DNA from: Sepiola atlantica
Lineage: Eukaryota; Mollusca; Cephalopoda; Sepiida; Sepiolidae
Direction: 5' to 3'
DNA length: 64,000 bases
NCBI GenBank assembly: GCA_963556195.1
Contig: OY744525.1
Coordinates: 75,116,844-75,180,843 of the forward strand
A program made the translations under genes and the position numbers. The number at the start of each line of letters is the position of its first letter. The first letter of the stretch is position 1. Shown here piece after piece: positions 20,812 through 31,499 of this stretch. The notes below the pieces were generated by a model that was not told where the DNA came from, made no database searches, and saw only the letters and a program-made list of their open reading frames with translations.

Positions 20812-21818
20812 GTATGGACAAAGAAGTAGAAAACTGTGTCAAAGCATGCAAAGGATGTCAGTTAGCAGCCCAAGATCCGCCAGTAAAAACGACCCCATGG
20901 CCGAAAACGGACCTACCCTGGTCACGTCTACATATTGATTTTGCCGGACCTCTAAATGGTTTTTTCTACTTAATTGTAGTAGATTCTTTCTCTAAATGGC
21001 CAGAGATATTTAAAACCAGACATCCAACTGCAAGGAACACTGTAAATGCACTTAACGAAATCTTTAGCCGTTTTGGTGTACCAAAAACCATAGTAAGTGA
21101 CAATGGTACAGCATTTACAGGTCACGAATTTAAAGAATTCTGCAAATCGCTGAATATTCAACATATCACGACACCTGTTTACCATCCTAGGTCGAATGGG
21201 TTGGCAGAAAAATTTGTGGACACATTTAAACGGGCAATAAAGAAAAATCTGAATATGGACACAGATGAGCAAACTATACAAACATTTCTAGCAATCTACA
21301 GGGTAACCCCGAACCCAAATAATAATGTTAATTCATCCCCTGCAGAACTGATGTTTGCTAGAAAAATTAGATCTATCTTCGATAGACTTATACCTGAGAA
21401 GAAGAAAAGTTCTAAAGGAGAAAACTTGAAAGTAAAGTGCTATTCCTCAAGGGACAAAGTGTATTTAAAAAATTTTCAGAATGGAAAAAATCATTGGGTG
21501 GACGGTTTCATTATGAAAAGAATTGGGAACATGGTTTATACCATTCAAGGCCCAAGTTTTGTCTGTAAAAGACACATAAATCAAATCCGTCCCAGAATTT
21601 TGCAAAATACAGAAGAAATTCCAATGGAAACATTATGTGATACATTTGATATACCAAAGCCAGTGTGTATACCTGAAACCATGAATGTATCCCCTGAACA
21701 TACCATACGGGGTGGACAGAATTCCTTACCGCAGGTAACGCAGACCAGAAGGAAGAGCACCAGAAAAAGGAAAAGCATCAGGCGTTTAAGCCCTGATCCT
21801 AAAAGGAAACGGTACTAA
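20812..21818 (+). pseudogene. pol: Outer element integrase, catalytic core and C-terminus
   Basis: This is the continuation of the outer Pol after the inner insertion. Counting from the methionine at 20814: C12 and C15 complete the zinc finger, D42 (HIDFAGP), D96 (SDNGTAF) and E132 (NGLAEKFV) form the DDE triad. The C-terminal part has a YLKNFQNGKNHWVDG block, the GPY/F-like region, and a very basic end (RRKSTRKRKSIRRL) up to the TAA at 21816-21818. It is uninterrupted. If the inner element and nothing else is removed, with both GTATG copies kept, this frame joins the upstream frame exactly. Confidence 0.92.
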
Positions 21819-21840
21819 AGCTAAAATCGGGAAGATTTCA

Positions 21841-21854
21841 GCTTCAGGGGAAGG
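21841..21854 (+). promoter_or_regulatory. Polypurine tract of the outer element
   Basis: AGGGGAAGG directly before the 3' LTR, the expected plus-strand primer. Confidence 0.75.
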
Positions 21855-22069
21855 TGTTGTAAAGGTTATGATTTGGCATAAATACGAAACTAACATAAAG
21901 GGAAGTAATCCGGTATTGACTATATACGAAAGTACGTATATAAGACGGGCAGTCATATCTGGAAGTGAGCGAAGAGTAAACGTCTCTACTTCCTACTGGA
22001 TCCCTGTTAAACGCAAACCACTCGGCGTATTCTTAATTTAGTATGTCCTATGTAATTTAGGATATAACA
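21855..22069 (+). repeat. Outer element 3' LTR
   Basis: 215 bp; relative to the 5' LTR it lacks a CTCC and has an extra T, plus five substitutions by eye. Ends GATATAACA, followed by AAACC. Confidence 0.95.
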
Positions 22070-22432
22070 AAACCAAATATAATCAAGGGCAAATTAGTAA
22101 AAAAAAAACAACCTTTTCTAAGAATAGACCGCCCAGTTTTCTCTTGTTTGTTTAGAAATAAAAACAAGCAGGTCAATCTTTAAGTGGGAGTTGAACCTAA
22201 GTGGGAGCAAAAGAAATAGGGATGGAATTATACAGTGACCGTTGTCTCTTCAAGATTAAAAAAAACAATTTGGGGAGGTCAAGAGCAAAAATAAAAGTGG
22301 AGAGTAGGCATCTTGGAGGATCTCTTTTACTGAAGAATAAAAAGGGGACATGACTCACTCACTTAACTAGCTAAGAGGTTATCTTAACCGAAGTGGGTTC
22401 CAAAAGGACCTACAACCGCACACTCATATCGA
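22070..22432 (+). repeat. Unclassified interspersed repeat, copy B, right part
   Basis: Resumes repeat copy B after the Gypsy insertion and matches 10915-11250 of copy A, for example around AAACAAGCAGGTCAATCT and ACTAGCTAAGAGG. Confidence 0.7.
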
Positions 22433-22916
22433 ACTCCAGAAGATTTTGATGCAGTTTTGATATTTTGATATCTAAAATGTGTTTAAGTTTTGTTATAGAC
22501 TACAAGTGTGTTGTTCATAACTCCATTACGCACTGATTTTTTTTGTTCTATGAAGATAATTCTACTTTAAATAGTTAATTCCTCTTTTCAAAATGATTCC
22601 TCATTTGAAGCAAAACTATTATTTCTCTTTTCATAAGTGCTTATTTTATTATTTTAAAGTGTAATCTAACTTATGAGAATATGAGTAACATAAGTTGATC
22701 CATCTCCCTTTTTATAATCGTTCAAACCATAACTACAATTTCTCTTTTTCATTTGAACTCAAATTTAGGTGACTTAAACAAGAAATACATTCAAAACATG
22801 AATTAGTACAAAAGAGATATACTTTTTTGTTATAATTCATAATGGCCTCTTCTTTATAACAAGTGAAAGTGGTAAGGATATTTTTGTCAATAAACATCAA
22901 ACAATACCATTCCAAA
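22433..22916. other. No gene recognised
   Basis: AT-rich spacer; nothing recognised. Confidence 0.5.
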
Positions 22917-23212
22917 GCACAGATAAATATATTCAAAACCGGAAGCAAAAACTAAACCATTGACTATTATAACTTGCACACATAAATATATTCAAAACCG
23001 GAAGAAAAAACTAAACCATTGACTATTATAACTTGCACAGATAAATATATTCAAAATCGGAAGCAAAAACTAAACCATTGACTATTATAACTTGCACAGA
23101 TAAATATATTCAAAACCGGAAGCAAAAACTAAACCATTGACTATTATAACTTGCACAGATAAATATATTCAAAACCGGAAGCAAAAACTAAACCATTGAC
23201 TATTATAACTTG
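22917..23212 (+). repeat. Tandem array of a 59-bp unit, five copies
   Basis: Each unit begins GCACAGATAAATATATTCAA and ends TATTATAACTT. The copies differ at only one to three positions, so the array is young. Confidence 0.95.
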
Positions 23213-23365
23213 CCAGAAGAAATCTTCATCTCTTCAGACAGTCTCAAGTAAATCTTTATAACATGTGGATGTTGTTTGCCTCCCCTTACGAGGGGCAAGG
23301 TTGAAGCTGTTGTTTGGATATCTTTCTATCAACTAGGCTTGTACATTCATTTTTACTTGAAATAT

Positions 23366-23430
23366 CATCCACTCTATAATAAAGACGACTGTGTATATAT
23401 TTGTCTATTTATCTCTATTTATATAAAGTT
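23366..23430 (+). repeat. Interspersed repeat R, left part
   Basis: ACTCTATAATAAAGA and following bases match 50848-50900. The repeat resumes at about 24025 after a Helitron-like insertion. Confidence 0.55.
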
Positions 23431-24022
23431 AGATATGTGCATATGTTTATATATTTGTATCTACAGAATTCACTCCTATACTTATTACCCGATCATTATG
23501 AATTTTGGAACACAGCTGCTAGGTGCAAAGCGTCCACATGTGAGCTATATTTAGTTTTATGCAAAGGGAGTAAAAAGGGGGTAGAAACCATCCGTGAAAA
23601 TTCAGATACCTCCGATTTTAACAATAAGTATTAGACATCAATTAGTGAATATTCCCCAAATTTCAGTTTCTTTGGAGATTTTAAAGGATTTTAGGGGGCA
23701 TAATATGGGCACAACCTCAATTTGAAAATCTAAGTATTTCAGATTCGCATGAAATTTCATCCATAGTCATAAACCACCAATTATGCGAAATTCTCTGAAC
23801 TACAATTTTTTCTTAAGACCTCTTAAGCCTAAAATTTTTAACATTTTTCCTGAATCAAAATCATGTTATGTGTTTTGACTAAAATTGGAATAAGGATTCT
23901 AGACATAAGGTTTAGTAACATCATATCTTGATTTTAATTTTCCTAAAGGAACATAAAAGTTGTGCAACACTGTTCTGTTCCGGGAATTAATTTTACCCAT
24001 CCTGGGACGGGTATTCTTCTAG
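23431..24022 (+). mobile_element. Helitron-like non-autonomous element
   Basis: The right end has an imperfect hairpin ACCCATCCTGGGACGGGT (23995-24012), then six bases, then CTAG (24019-24022) and T, the 3' layout of Helitrons (rolling-circle elements). The interior matches 26692-27195 in inverse orientation. The surrounding repeat R is uninterrupted at 50848-51245, giving an approximate empty site. The left end is not exactly placed. No Rep/helicase frame is present. Confidence 0.5.
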
Positions 24023-24024
24023 TA

Positions 24025-24425
24025 TATGTATATATAAATAAATATATGTACTTCCATCTCATCATGCAAAAGTTAGAGAGTAAAACACGTGCCTTTTTTT
24101 TCGCCCCCCCCCCCCTTCCCGAAAGAAACTATTTTAAGTAGTAAGGGAAATAGCAAATTAGACAAACACCTCAGACTTACCCCGACATCTGAAATGAATT
24201 CAAAAAGAAATTCTCGACTCTATATAAAAAAAAACTCGTTATTTTTCTTTAGGTCATCACAAACGATAATAATTTATATAGGAAAGATGTAATTACTGAC
24301 AAAATCTTATGATTTTATATGAATATTTCAGTAATATACCTAGATAAATAGCATGTGCGAACACTGGCAAAGCATAACATTTTTGACTGCTTTTGACAGA
24401 GGGTGTAAAGTAGTATATATTTAAT
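24025..24425 (+). repeat. Interspersed repeat R, right part
   Basis: Aligns with 50905-51245, sharing CAAAAGTTAG, GATAATAATTTATATA and TCTATGATTTTATATGAAT-type blocks. A C-run at 24103-24115 is private to this copy. Nature unknown. Confidence 0.55.
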
Positions 24426-24599
24426 TTAACTAAATATATCCCTTTTTCTTTAGATAAGAGTTTCTACTAGCAAAATCTTACATTACATATTTCTTTTTCT
24501 AAAACAACTGAAATCTAACTTCAAATCCTTTCTAAATAACATGATCAGACTTACCAACCTATAACCTGTCTATATATGATATTATTATTATTATATATA

Positions 24600-24840
24600 T
24601 TTTTTAAAGTTTTATTCACCCCAAACAAGACTGGTTACAGAGCTGGGCAGCAATATGTTTGTTCACATTACATTTACATTTCTGCATATTGGTACGGCCG
24701 GGGAAACAGGGAGCAGAGAGGGAATTCCTAAGGCAAGTGGTCTGAGGAAAGAAGCTATTTGAATAGAAAATCTATGGGCATCTAAGGACTTTTACAGTGA
24801 AGGGATGGGGTTTTGCTGCTAGTCGGGTCGGTTAGGGGTA
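24600..24840 (-). pseudogene. LINE reverse transcriptase C-terminus, family 1 copy c
   Basis: On the minus strand the sequence from about 24840 follows copies a and b: the PRPTRLAAK-type region, then TTCTTTCCTCAGACCACTTG (FFPRTT), a frame-shifted CFP block and the AATGTAATGTGAACAAAC tail. Ends in TTTT/A-rich DNA at 24600. Only the last ~75 codons and the 3' tail remain. Confidence 0.7.
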
Positions 24841-25139
24841 TTTACGTTAGTGGAGTACAAATAACTGTTTGCAAACTATATCTATACTTAACTCCAAATG
24901 TATATTACCACAAGTCATGTATAACACATGTACGAGGCTCTATAGAAAACATTTGGAAGAGTAGGATAGAGTTGCACGAATTCAATGTATTTCTATGAAT
25001 GAGGATAAATGGAAAACATCTTATATAGACTATTGCTACGACCACTCTACCTGCAGACTCACATGTTATCTATCAGACCAAAGTGCTATAAATAACTAAA
25101 CATAGGTTGAAAAAAGAAGCCCAGAATCATTTTAGATGA

Positions 25140-25265
25140 GGGATATTTAAAAAAAACATTTAATGGAAATCGCTCCAGACAAGGCATGAAGCCACTTGAT
25201 ATAAGGAGCTAAAAGAAAAGAAAATCCTACTTCAAGGTAAAAAACTAGCCAACGATAAGTGTTAG
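25140..25265 (-). repeat. Interspersed repeat shared with 39635-39745
   Basis: Reverse complement matches 39635-39745 with blocks GTTGGCTAGTTTTTTACCTT and CATGCCTTGTCTGGAGC. Unclassified. Confidence 0.6.
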
Positions 25266-26219
25266 ATGTATAGATTCCAACCCAGAAAACAGCAAATCTT
25301 TCTCCTTTGTCAAAAACATTGTTCATGGAATGTGAGCACTAAAGGACAAAATAAGGGAAGCGAGAGTTACGAGGCTGCCGAAAGTAAACTCTAGGTCTAC
25401 TTTCTACTCTCCTAAAATTACTTCGAGTGCGGGAGGGGGGATCTAGAGGGGCTTTCATAATTGATATCGTATGGTAGCATAAAGGTGCATTAAAATCAGT
25501 ATTTGATGCATGTATGTAATAGTGTATATCTATATGCAAGCGCATGTGCATCAAACACACGTTCACGCATATTCATGTCTAAAGCATTGATTCTTTCAGA
25601 TAAAGATATGAAATTCACATATGCCATGAAATGAGCTATAGATTTCTTTGGATGGAAAAAGTGTTGTTGTTTGGGGGAGGGGGGAGGTTCTTATATTCTT
25701 AGGCACTATGAGTCTGCGATAGGCTGGCACCAACTTCAAAAAAAAAAAAATGAAAGCACTCAGCTGAAATAGATGTCTTTGAAATCATAGGCACCGACCA
25801 TTATGATATTTTATTTTATTTTTATTTCATATAGTCTTTTTGTTAGTTTATACATGCTTTCTCTCCCCCTGGGAAGGTTTTTTTACTTTGTTTTTAATAA
25901 TTTTTTTATCTTTATTTTTTCTTTTTCTAAGAATTTTGACAGTGTTTACTGCAATCAGTGGCTTCATTCTTGTTATGTGAAATAAAAAAAAAATGTCTTG
26001 TCTTTTTTTTTTTCATAGATATGAGTTCTTTATCATGTTCAGGGCTTTATCCGTGAGATTTCAGTCAGAACAAAAATTTCATGTATCAGTCAATCCGATC
26101 AATCAATATTTTAAATCAATAGTAGACAAAAGATTCAGATAATCCGACACCTACACACTCATGTAAACATCTGTACACATATACACACATACTCTTACAC
26201 AAAGACACAGGCATAAATG
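25266..26219. other. No gene recognised
   Basis: AT-rich sequence with a G-rich patch near 25675; no domain-bearing frame. Confidence 0.5.
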
Positions 26220-26653
26220 CATATATATATATATATATATATACACACAATATTATGATAGATATTCGTTTTAATTCTTATCCACATACACATGTGTTTA
26301 ATCCTTTTCTGGGAACCATCAGTATGGTGGACGATTGTTCCGCCGGTCACACGATCCGAACCTCAGACGTGAGTTATTTTTTAACTTCTGTTTGCACCCC
26401 TAGAACCATGCAGCCAACCGAACAACCATGATAAAAGGGGGAGAATTACGGTCTATTTGTGTCTTTTCAAGCGAACATATCTAGAAGGCTGATAGACAGT
26501 GTTCAACGACCTAGTTAGGTTGAACTTCACATTACGCATTAAATTTGGCAGCTTAATTATAATTATCTTAAAGGGCCCGTCCTAGCATTAAGAGGGGGGG
26601 GGCTATAAGCAATATTATGAAAAATAGCATTTTTAATTCTTATCCACATACAC

Positions 26654-26684
<31 letters not shown>
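26220..26684. other. Spacer with two (AT)n tracts
   Basis: TA runs at 26220-26243 and 26657-26684. The block TTTTAATTCTTATCCACATA occurs near 26270 and near 26630, so about 360 bases are bounded by a short direct repeat. Confidence 0.5.
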
Positions 26685-26685
26685 G

Positions 26686-27200
26686 CTAAAAGAATACCGG
26701 TCCCCAGGACGGGTAAAATTAATTCTTTAAACAGAATAGTTTTACACTACTTTTATGTCCCCTTACGAAGATTAATATCAATATATAATGATACTAAACC
26801 TCATGTCTAGAATCCTTATTCCAATTTTGATAAAAATCCATTACATTAATTTGAGTTTAGAAAATGTCCAACATTTAAGGGGACTTATGAAAACATTGAA
26901 ATTCAGAGAATCTTGCTTAATTAATATAGATCAAATTTAATGCAAATTTGAAATATTAAAATTTTCAAAAGAGAAGTTAAGCCCATATTATGCCCCTTAA
27001 AATCTGGAATTTAGGAATTTATTAATGTCTCATACCTATTGTTAAAATTTCATAAAAATCGGAATTATCTAAATATTCACGAAGGGCTTCCACCCTCTCA
27101 TGGCCCCCTTTTCATAAAACTAAATTAAACTAAATATAGCCCACATTACACACCCTTACACCTAGCCGCTGTGCTCCAAATTTTATGATGATCAGTTGAT
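26686..27200 (-). mobile_element. Helitron-like non-autonomous element, second copy
   Basis: Inverse of 23431-24022: the terminal hairpin (ACCGGTCCCCAGGACGGGT, 26696-26714) and interior blocks such as TCATGTCTAGAATCCTTATT are shared. The terminal CTAG is mutated here (TTTAGC). It abuts (AT)n on the left. Confidence 0.5.
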
Positions 27201-27202
27201 TA

Positions 27203-27245
27203 TATATAACTAGCAAAACCTACCCACTGTCCGGGCCGTAATTAA
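27203..27245 (-). mobile_element. Possible second Helitron-like terminus
   Basis: Minus strand GGGTAGGTTTTGCTAGTTAT has CTAG before an AT-rich flank and a C/G-rich segment upstream. It resembles but is not the same as the family at 24022. Low confidence without a second copy. Confidence 0.25.
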
Positions 27246-27676
27246 TCAAGCTATTGCCATCTTTACAGTAAAACAAAGAAACAATTTTCATTTCATATTT
27301 TGTCAATTTTGTGAAAAACAACAAGATGATTGTCATGGTGTTATTCGATATAGTACAATGTTGAGTAAATTTAATGTGTATGAACATAGTCAAACTTTAT
27401 TAATTAGAAAAAAACAACAAAAAGGTTATTTCATATGGTCTTTTCGATATCCAAAGTCAATATTGGTTTTGAAAAAGGACATATTACTAAATTAACTATT
27501 ATTTATAATTGTATTTTAATTCAATTATTGTTTTTATTTTAATATAACAAATAGTATTGTTCAACAATATTGTTTTCTTACCAAATGTTAAGCTTTTGTG
27601 TTCAAATTAATGCTTCAAGTATTTCAAGTTGCACACTTTGTGAAGCGATAGCAAGCTGACAAAGCCAGCTTGTATG

Positions 27677-27753
<77 letters not shown>

Positions 27754-28127
27754 GCAACTATAACATAAAAAGAGGACATTAAATGTGCAATTTTACAAAA
27801 CGGATCCCTACCTGCAATTTGGTCACTTAGATTGTGGTTTCCATTACTTAATGCACTTGTGAAAATAGCTGATCATTCTGCTGGGAAATGAAGAGTGATT
27901 TTTCAACCAAGCATAAACCATTATAAGCAACAACAACAAAAAAAGAAGAAATATGTACAATAAATACAAATTACTCTGGGCTTTTTAAAGTTATTAAATC
28001 TCGACGAACGTATGTCATAGAGAACGGGAAATGCAATCTACAAGAATGCATTGCCTTCTGCACCATAACATCCGAGGCATGTTGAAGATCTGTAACAGAA
28101 CCTTTTGTAGTTCCGCGTGAAAAAATG

Positions 28128-28170
<43 letters not shown>

Positions 28171-28540
28171 TATATAAAAGATATATAAATAAAAACTGTA
28201 AAGGCATGAAGAGTGTAGACATAGAATCAACAGTGTATGGTGATTTGCAGTATTTACCATAGTCTTTAAGATTTGATATGCTTACACTCTATCACCAATA
28301 AATACTGTAATAAATACAACGAATATTGTATGTTTGCTGGTTTGGTTTGGTTTACGGCCGATCAACCAACTGTGGGTTATTTAATGCTGAATAAAGTTGT
28401 CAAATATAATTCTATAGGTAGAATAATTATTTATATTCCTAGAATACATTATTCCTCGAAGACATTACTCTTTGAAAAACATTACTCTTTGAGAATAATT
28501 ACACCCAAGCTGGAAAAGACTCCAACAATACCACAAGAAG
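27246..28540. other. No gene recognised; two (AT)n tracts
   Basis: TA runs at 27681-27750 and 28133-28163. The rest is AT-rich with no recognised gene. Confidence 0.6.
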
Positions 28541-28589
28541 CAGATGAATACGGTTAGTTTTGTGTTATTTGAAATATGTTTGTCAAATA

Positions 28590-28800
28590 TAATTCCATAA
28601 GTAGGGTAATCCGACCTCCCATCTAGCCAAAGCAAGGGCCAAAGTGTGCGAATGCCTACCCACCAGGATTCCATCCTACGGCATCACAGGTCGCCACCCA
28701 AGGCTAACCGGGGTGGTTTAGCCTTTTGCATGGAGTTGCAGTCTGCAAATTGTAAGCCCCGCCGACAGGGCACGTATGTTTGTTAGTGTTAAACTACCTT
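28590..28800. repeat. GC-richer patch, possible SINE of unknown head
   Basis: Locally higher GC than the flanks, with GTGGTTTAGCCTTTTGCATG and a GGCTAACCGGGGTGG block. On the minus strand GGCTAAACCACCC resembles a block in the body of the 5S SINE at 42790. No head was identified, so this is only a candidate. Confidence 0.25.
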
Positions 28801-29222
28801 TCAACGATCCTAAGATCATCCCAAATTAAACAGTATTCTTTTTGTTTTATTCAAAATCAGACAGTTTTTACAATATTTCTTTTTTGTGAAGGCGTTTATA
28901 GAATGTGAAATTTGACTATTCAAAATGAGTGAGTGATTCTGTTTGATTTTTAGATTTTGGTATGCTTTTTCGTTTCTTTTAGGTTGTTAAAGATATTATT
29001 TGGGCCATTCTTTTGAAACGTGTATTTCAAATTGTTTGCTTGGTAACAAGATAATTAACATTTCTATGTAGGTTAATTAATATTTCTTTCTAGTCAGATG
29101 TTATTTTGTTAATACTGGATATATTTTTAATGAAATATGTTTGTACAAATTATGTTTTTAAGAAACCTTATTATTTGAGAAAAAGTTATATCTTCAAATA
29201 ATGTTATTATATTTGTTACTTT
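28801..29222. other. No gene recognised
   Basis: AT-rich spacer. Confidence 0.5.
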
Positions 29223-29447
29223 TTAATATTTGTGTATATGTGCATATTTTTTGCATTTAATTAATATATTTGTTATTGTTAGTCCTTGCTTGCAATGGGT
29301 ACACCAAGGTTCATCTTCTCCTCCAAGCAGATGTATGTGGGTCAGTCTTGTGTGGTCAATATACATATGTATTAATACAGTGTCTTCTCTTCGATCGGTT
29401 ATCATGTTTATGGTGTTTGTTCCAACTCTGGTTGTATGTTCATACAA
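29223..29447 (-). pseudogene. LINE C-terminal zinc-binding region fragment
   Basis: The minus frame reads DHTRLTHIHLLGGEDEPWCT followed by HCKQGLTITNILIKC. This is the IGHTRLTH...C-x2-C...H-I-L-x-C arrangement found after the RNase H of I- and jockey-type LINEs. It is about 60 codons, with no polymerase attached. Upstream it is preceded by TDRREDTVL, matching the usual RREE-like lead-in. Confidence 0.6.
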
Positions 29448-29569
29448 TTTGTTTTGATGAAAGGTGTCCCATATTTCTTGCTATTTTAATTTTATGTATT
29501 CGTTAGTAAATTCGTATGACTCAACATGCTATAACTTTGATGACTAGCTTAGTTCTATTGTTGGCATTC

Positions 29570-29705
29570 TTGCAGGAGAGACCACATAATGGTTTCCAAC
29601 ATCCCTAAGTGACAGTGGTACTGTGGAACCGACTGGATTCGAACTTGGCACACCCATGTCGTCAGTCTATGTCATTATCCACTTAACCATCGTCACTCCT
29701 TTATT
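29570..29705 (-). mobile_element. tRNA-derived SINE
   Basis: On the minus strand TGGTTAAGTGG (29679-29689) is a box-A-like element and GTTCGAATCC (29635-29644) a box-B-like element, 35 bases apart as in tRNA heads. The folding into a functional tRNA is not convincing, so this is a SINE head and not a tRNA gene. The body runs to the left. Confidence 0.5.
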
Positions 29706-29872
29706 CGTTGATGTTCCTTTTAAAATCTCTATGTGATATTTTGATATTATTTATGTTCTTGTTAAGGGTTTTGGGGGGCTAATTTATCTGCCTTTTCATC
29801 CCCTTTAATACCAACATGGCTTAGTATCCATAAATATTTTTAAATACATGTTCTTTACTTGATACCCACCCC

Positions 29873-30070
29873 TGAAGATGCTCCAGATGGAAGGGAAGTA
29901 CTAGGGTACACAACGAGTACGACAAATACATCGACCAGTTCCAACCTGAAACTCGAAAACTAATCAGGAATTTAGACAGGATCAAAGAAAAGATATGCAG
30001 ACAGTTGTCAATTATATTTAATGAAATATGTCTTCAAGAAAAAATGTTGCTCAGATATAGACACATTATA
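29873..30070 (+). pseudogene. Penelope-like element 5' ORF fragment, second copy
   Basis: The + strand from 29928 reads QFQPETRKLIRNLDRIKEKI and then LSIIFNEICLQEKMLL, matching the copy at 5347-5540 with conservative changes. Just upstream, CACCCCTGAAGATG parallels the CACCCCTGATGATG that starts the hammerhead-like core there, but the stem I complement is missing here. The frame ends at 30077-30079. The polymerase part is absent. Confidence 0.45.
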
Positions 30071-30079
30071 ATCACTTGA

Positions 30080-31060
30080 GGTGAATTCCATAAATATAAA
30101 TTCCTTTTTGTTAGCTTTTATTATGCGTTTTCTCCATCCCTAAAATAACTTTTTCTATTTTGGTCAAAAACTAGAATCCTTTTCACGTTTCTCTAAACAT
30201 AAAATATATCCATTTTGTTCTTTCCATCCCCTTCCTAAATTCGGAAAAGCAAAAGTTAATGGTGTGACTAGGACTTCCAAATGTGAACTCAAATCCAAAT
30301 TCATATTTTTCACACCTTTATGCTAAGACTGATCCTAGAGACTTTTTAAGGAATATATGTTGTGGTGTCTGGGACGTCAAAGTATATCTCAAAATCCTCT
30401 CATTACTTTCGGCAAAAGGAAAAAACAAGATGAGTTGAGGGATATTGATGGCCACATGACTCGATGCCAAAAAACGTTCACTTTTCTCACATATACGATT
30501 CTTGGTCAGAGTTTTTCAGTTTTCATCCTACCATTATTGGTTATTTGACAAGGTTATTTGCATAACTTTCTGAAACAGAATCTTCCATCTATCTTTTTAA
30601 AATTATCAACCCAGAAACGTCAAAGATTGCATTTTGCATTCTATCAGATAAATTTGATTTTGATTGAAAGAAAACATTCAACCTCTCACCTTAGAACTCA
30701 TTTCATTCGGTAAATACCACGACATATATATAAACTAAAATATTGTTCTTCCCACGATATATGTATATAAATGAAGATATTGCTCTTCAAATTTCGAACT
30801 CTGTCGAATTCTTCCTGATTGAAAAAATATTAATTTTTCAGCGACCGGCACCAAAAAAATAAGTACCTTTTGAATCGTTTTTCATTCACAGAGACTTTGT
30901 TTATTCCAACCCAAAACATCATCCATTTTTCATGCCAACTTCTTAACATTGTGAATTTGTATTGTGCCCCAAACCTTACTTAGCCCTAAGGCAGAAAAAC
31001 CATCTTTTCCTCCCTCATTAACTTGTTTATTCTCCTTGTTCTTGTTGTGCCTATTTTATT
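30080..31060. other. No gene recognised
   Basis: AT-rich spacer; nothing recognised. Confidence 0.5.
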
Positions 31061-31245
31061 AATATCCCGTTAATAAATTATATGATTTATACAATCTTCT
31101 GTGTCAGTGTTGTTCCTTCATCGTGTTTATTGACGTATTCTCTGAGACTTGGAATGGATAACCACGTTATAATTTTTTTTATTATTTCCATTTGAATCTA
31201 GAAAACGTGTCTTCTTGTGCGACACATCACGACTGATCCATAACA
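31060..31245 (+). repeat. Probable 5' LTR remnant of a third Gypsy-type element
   Basis: The stretch holds an AATAAA (near 31071) and ends CCATAACA two bases before the primer-binding-like site. The left boundary and the 3' LTR were not found, so this is inferred from position only. Confidence 0.35.
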
Positions 31246-31246
31246 A

Positions 31247-31264
31247 ATTGGGGGCTTGTACCAA
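31247..31264 (+). promoter_or_regulatory. Primer-binding-like site (tRNA-Pro type)
   Basis: TTGGGGGCTTGTACCAAG resembles the well-known tRNA-Pro primer site TGGGGGCTCGTCC, with mismatches. It lies about 250 bases upstream of the Gag relic. Confidence 0.45.
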
Positions 31265-31499
31265 GAGTATCTGCTCTACAAAGATCAGTGAATGGGTGAA
31301 GTAAACATAACGCAGAATGGCGATTGTAAATACTTTTCTTTGTTTTCTTTCCTTTGAGTGCTTAATAAGATTAAGGAAGGGTGCAATCTTCAAAATAGGA
31401 CAAAGCCATAGGCAATCCATGAGGAAACCCCACTTAATTAGGGTCGTATCAGACCGTGCTACAGATTCTGACAGAAGGTTCGGTCAAACTTTTTCAAGT

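Larger units (their letters stand above)
12027..22069 (+). mobile_element. Outer Ty3/Gypsy LTR retrotransposon (interrupted)
   Basis: It begins TGTTGTAAAGG and ends GATATAACA, with LTRs at both ends and a 5-bp target duplication AAACC at 12022-12026 and 22070-22074. Domain order is Gag, two CCHC knuckles, protease, reverse transcriptase, RNase H, integrase, which is the Ty3/Gypsy order; the fused Gag-Pol and short LTRs resemble the Mag group. The two LTRs differ at five bases and two indels by my reading, so the copy is not recent. It has one nonsense codon and three 1-nt deletions, and is interrupted by a second element at 16109-20811. Confidence 0.95.

Noticed and set aside
20457..20938. 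Frame at 20543-20938 that joins LTR sequence to outer integrase codons
   Set aside because: Most of it is LTR; the integrase part is in a different frame from the true one. It is a chance open frame, although an LTR-initiated chimeric transcript cannot be excluded.
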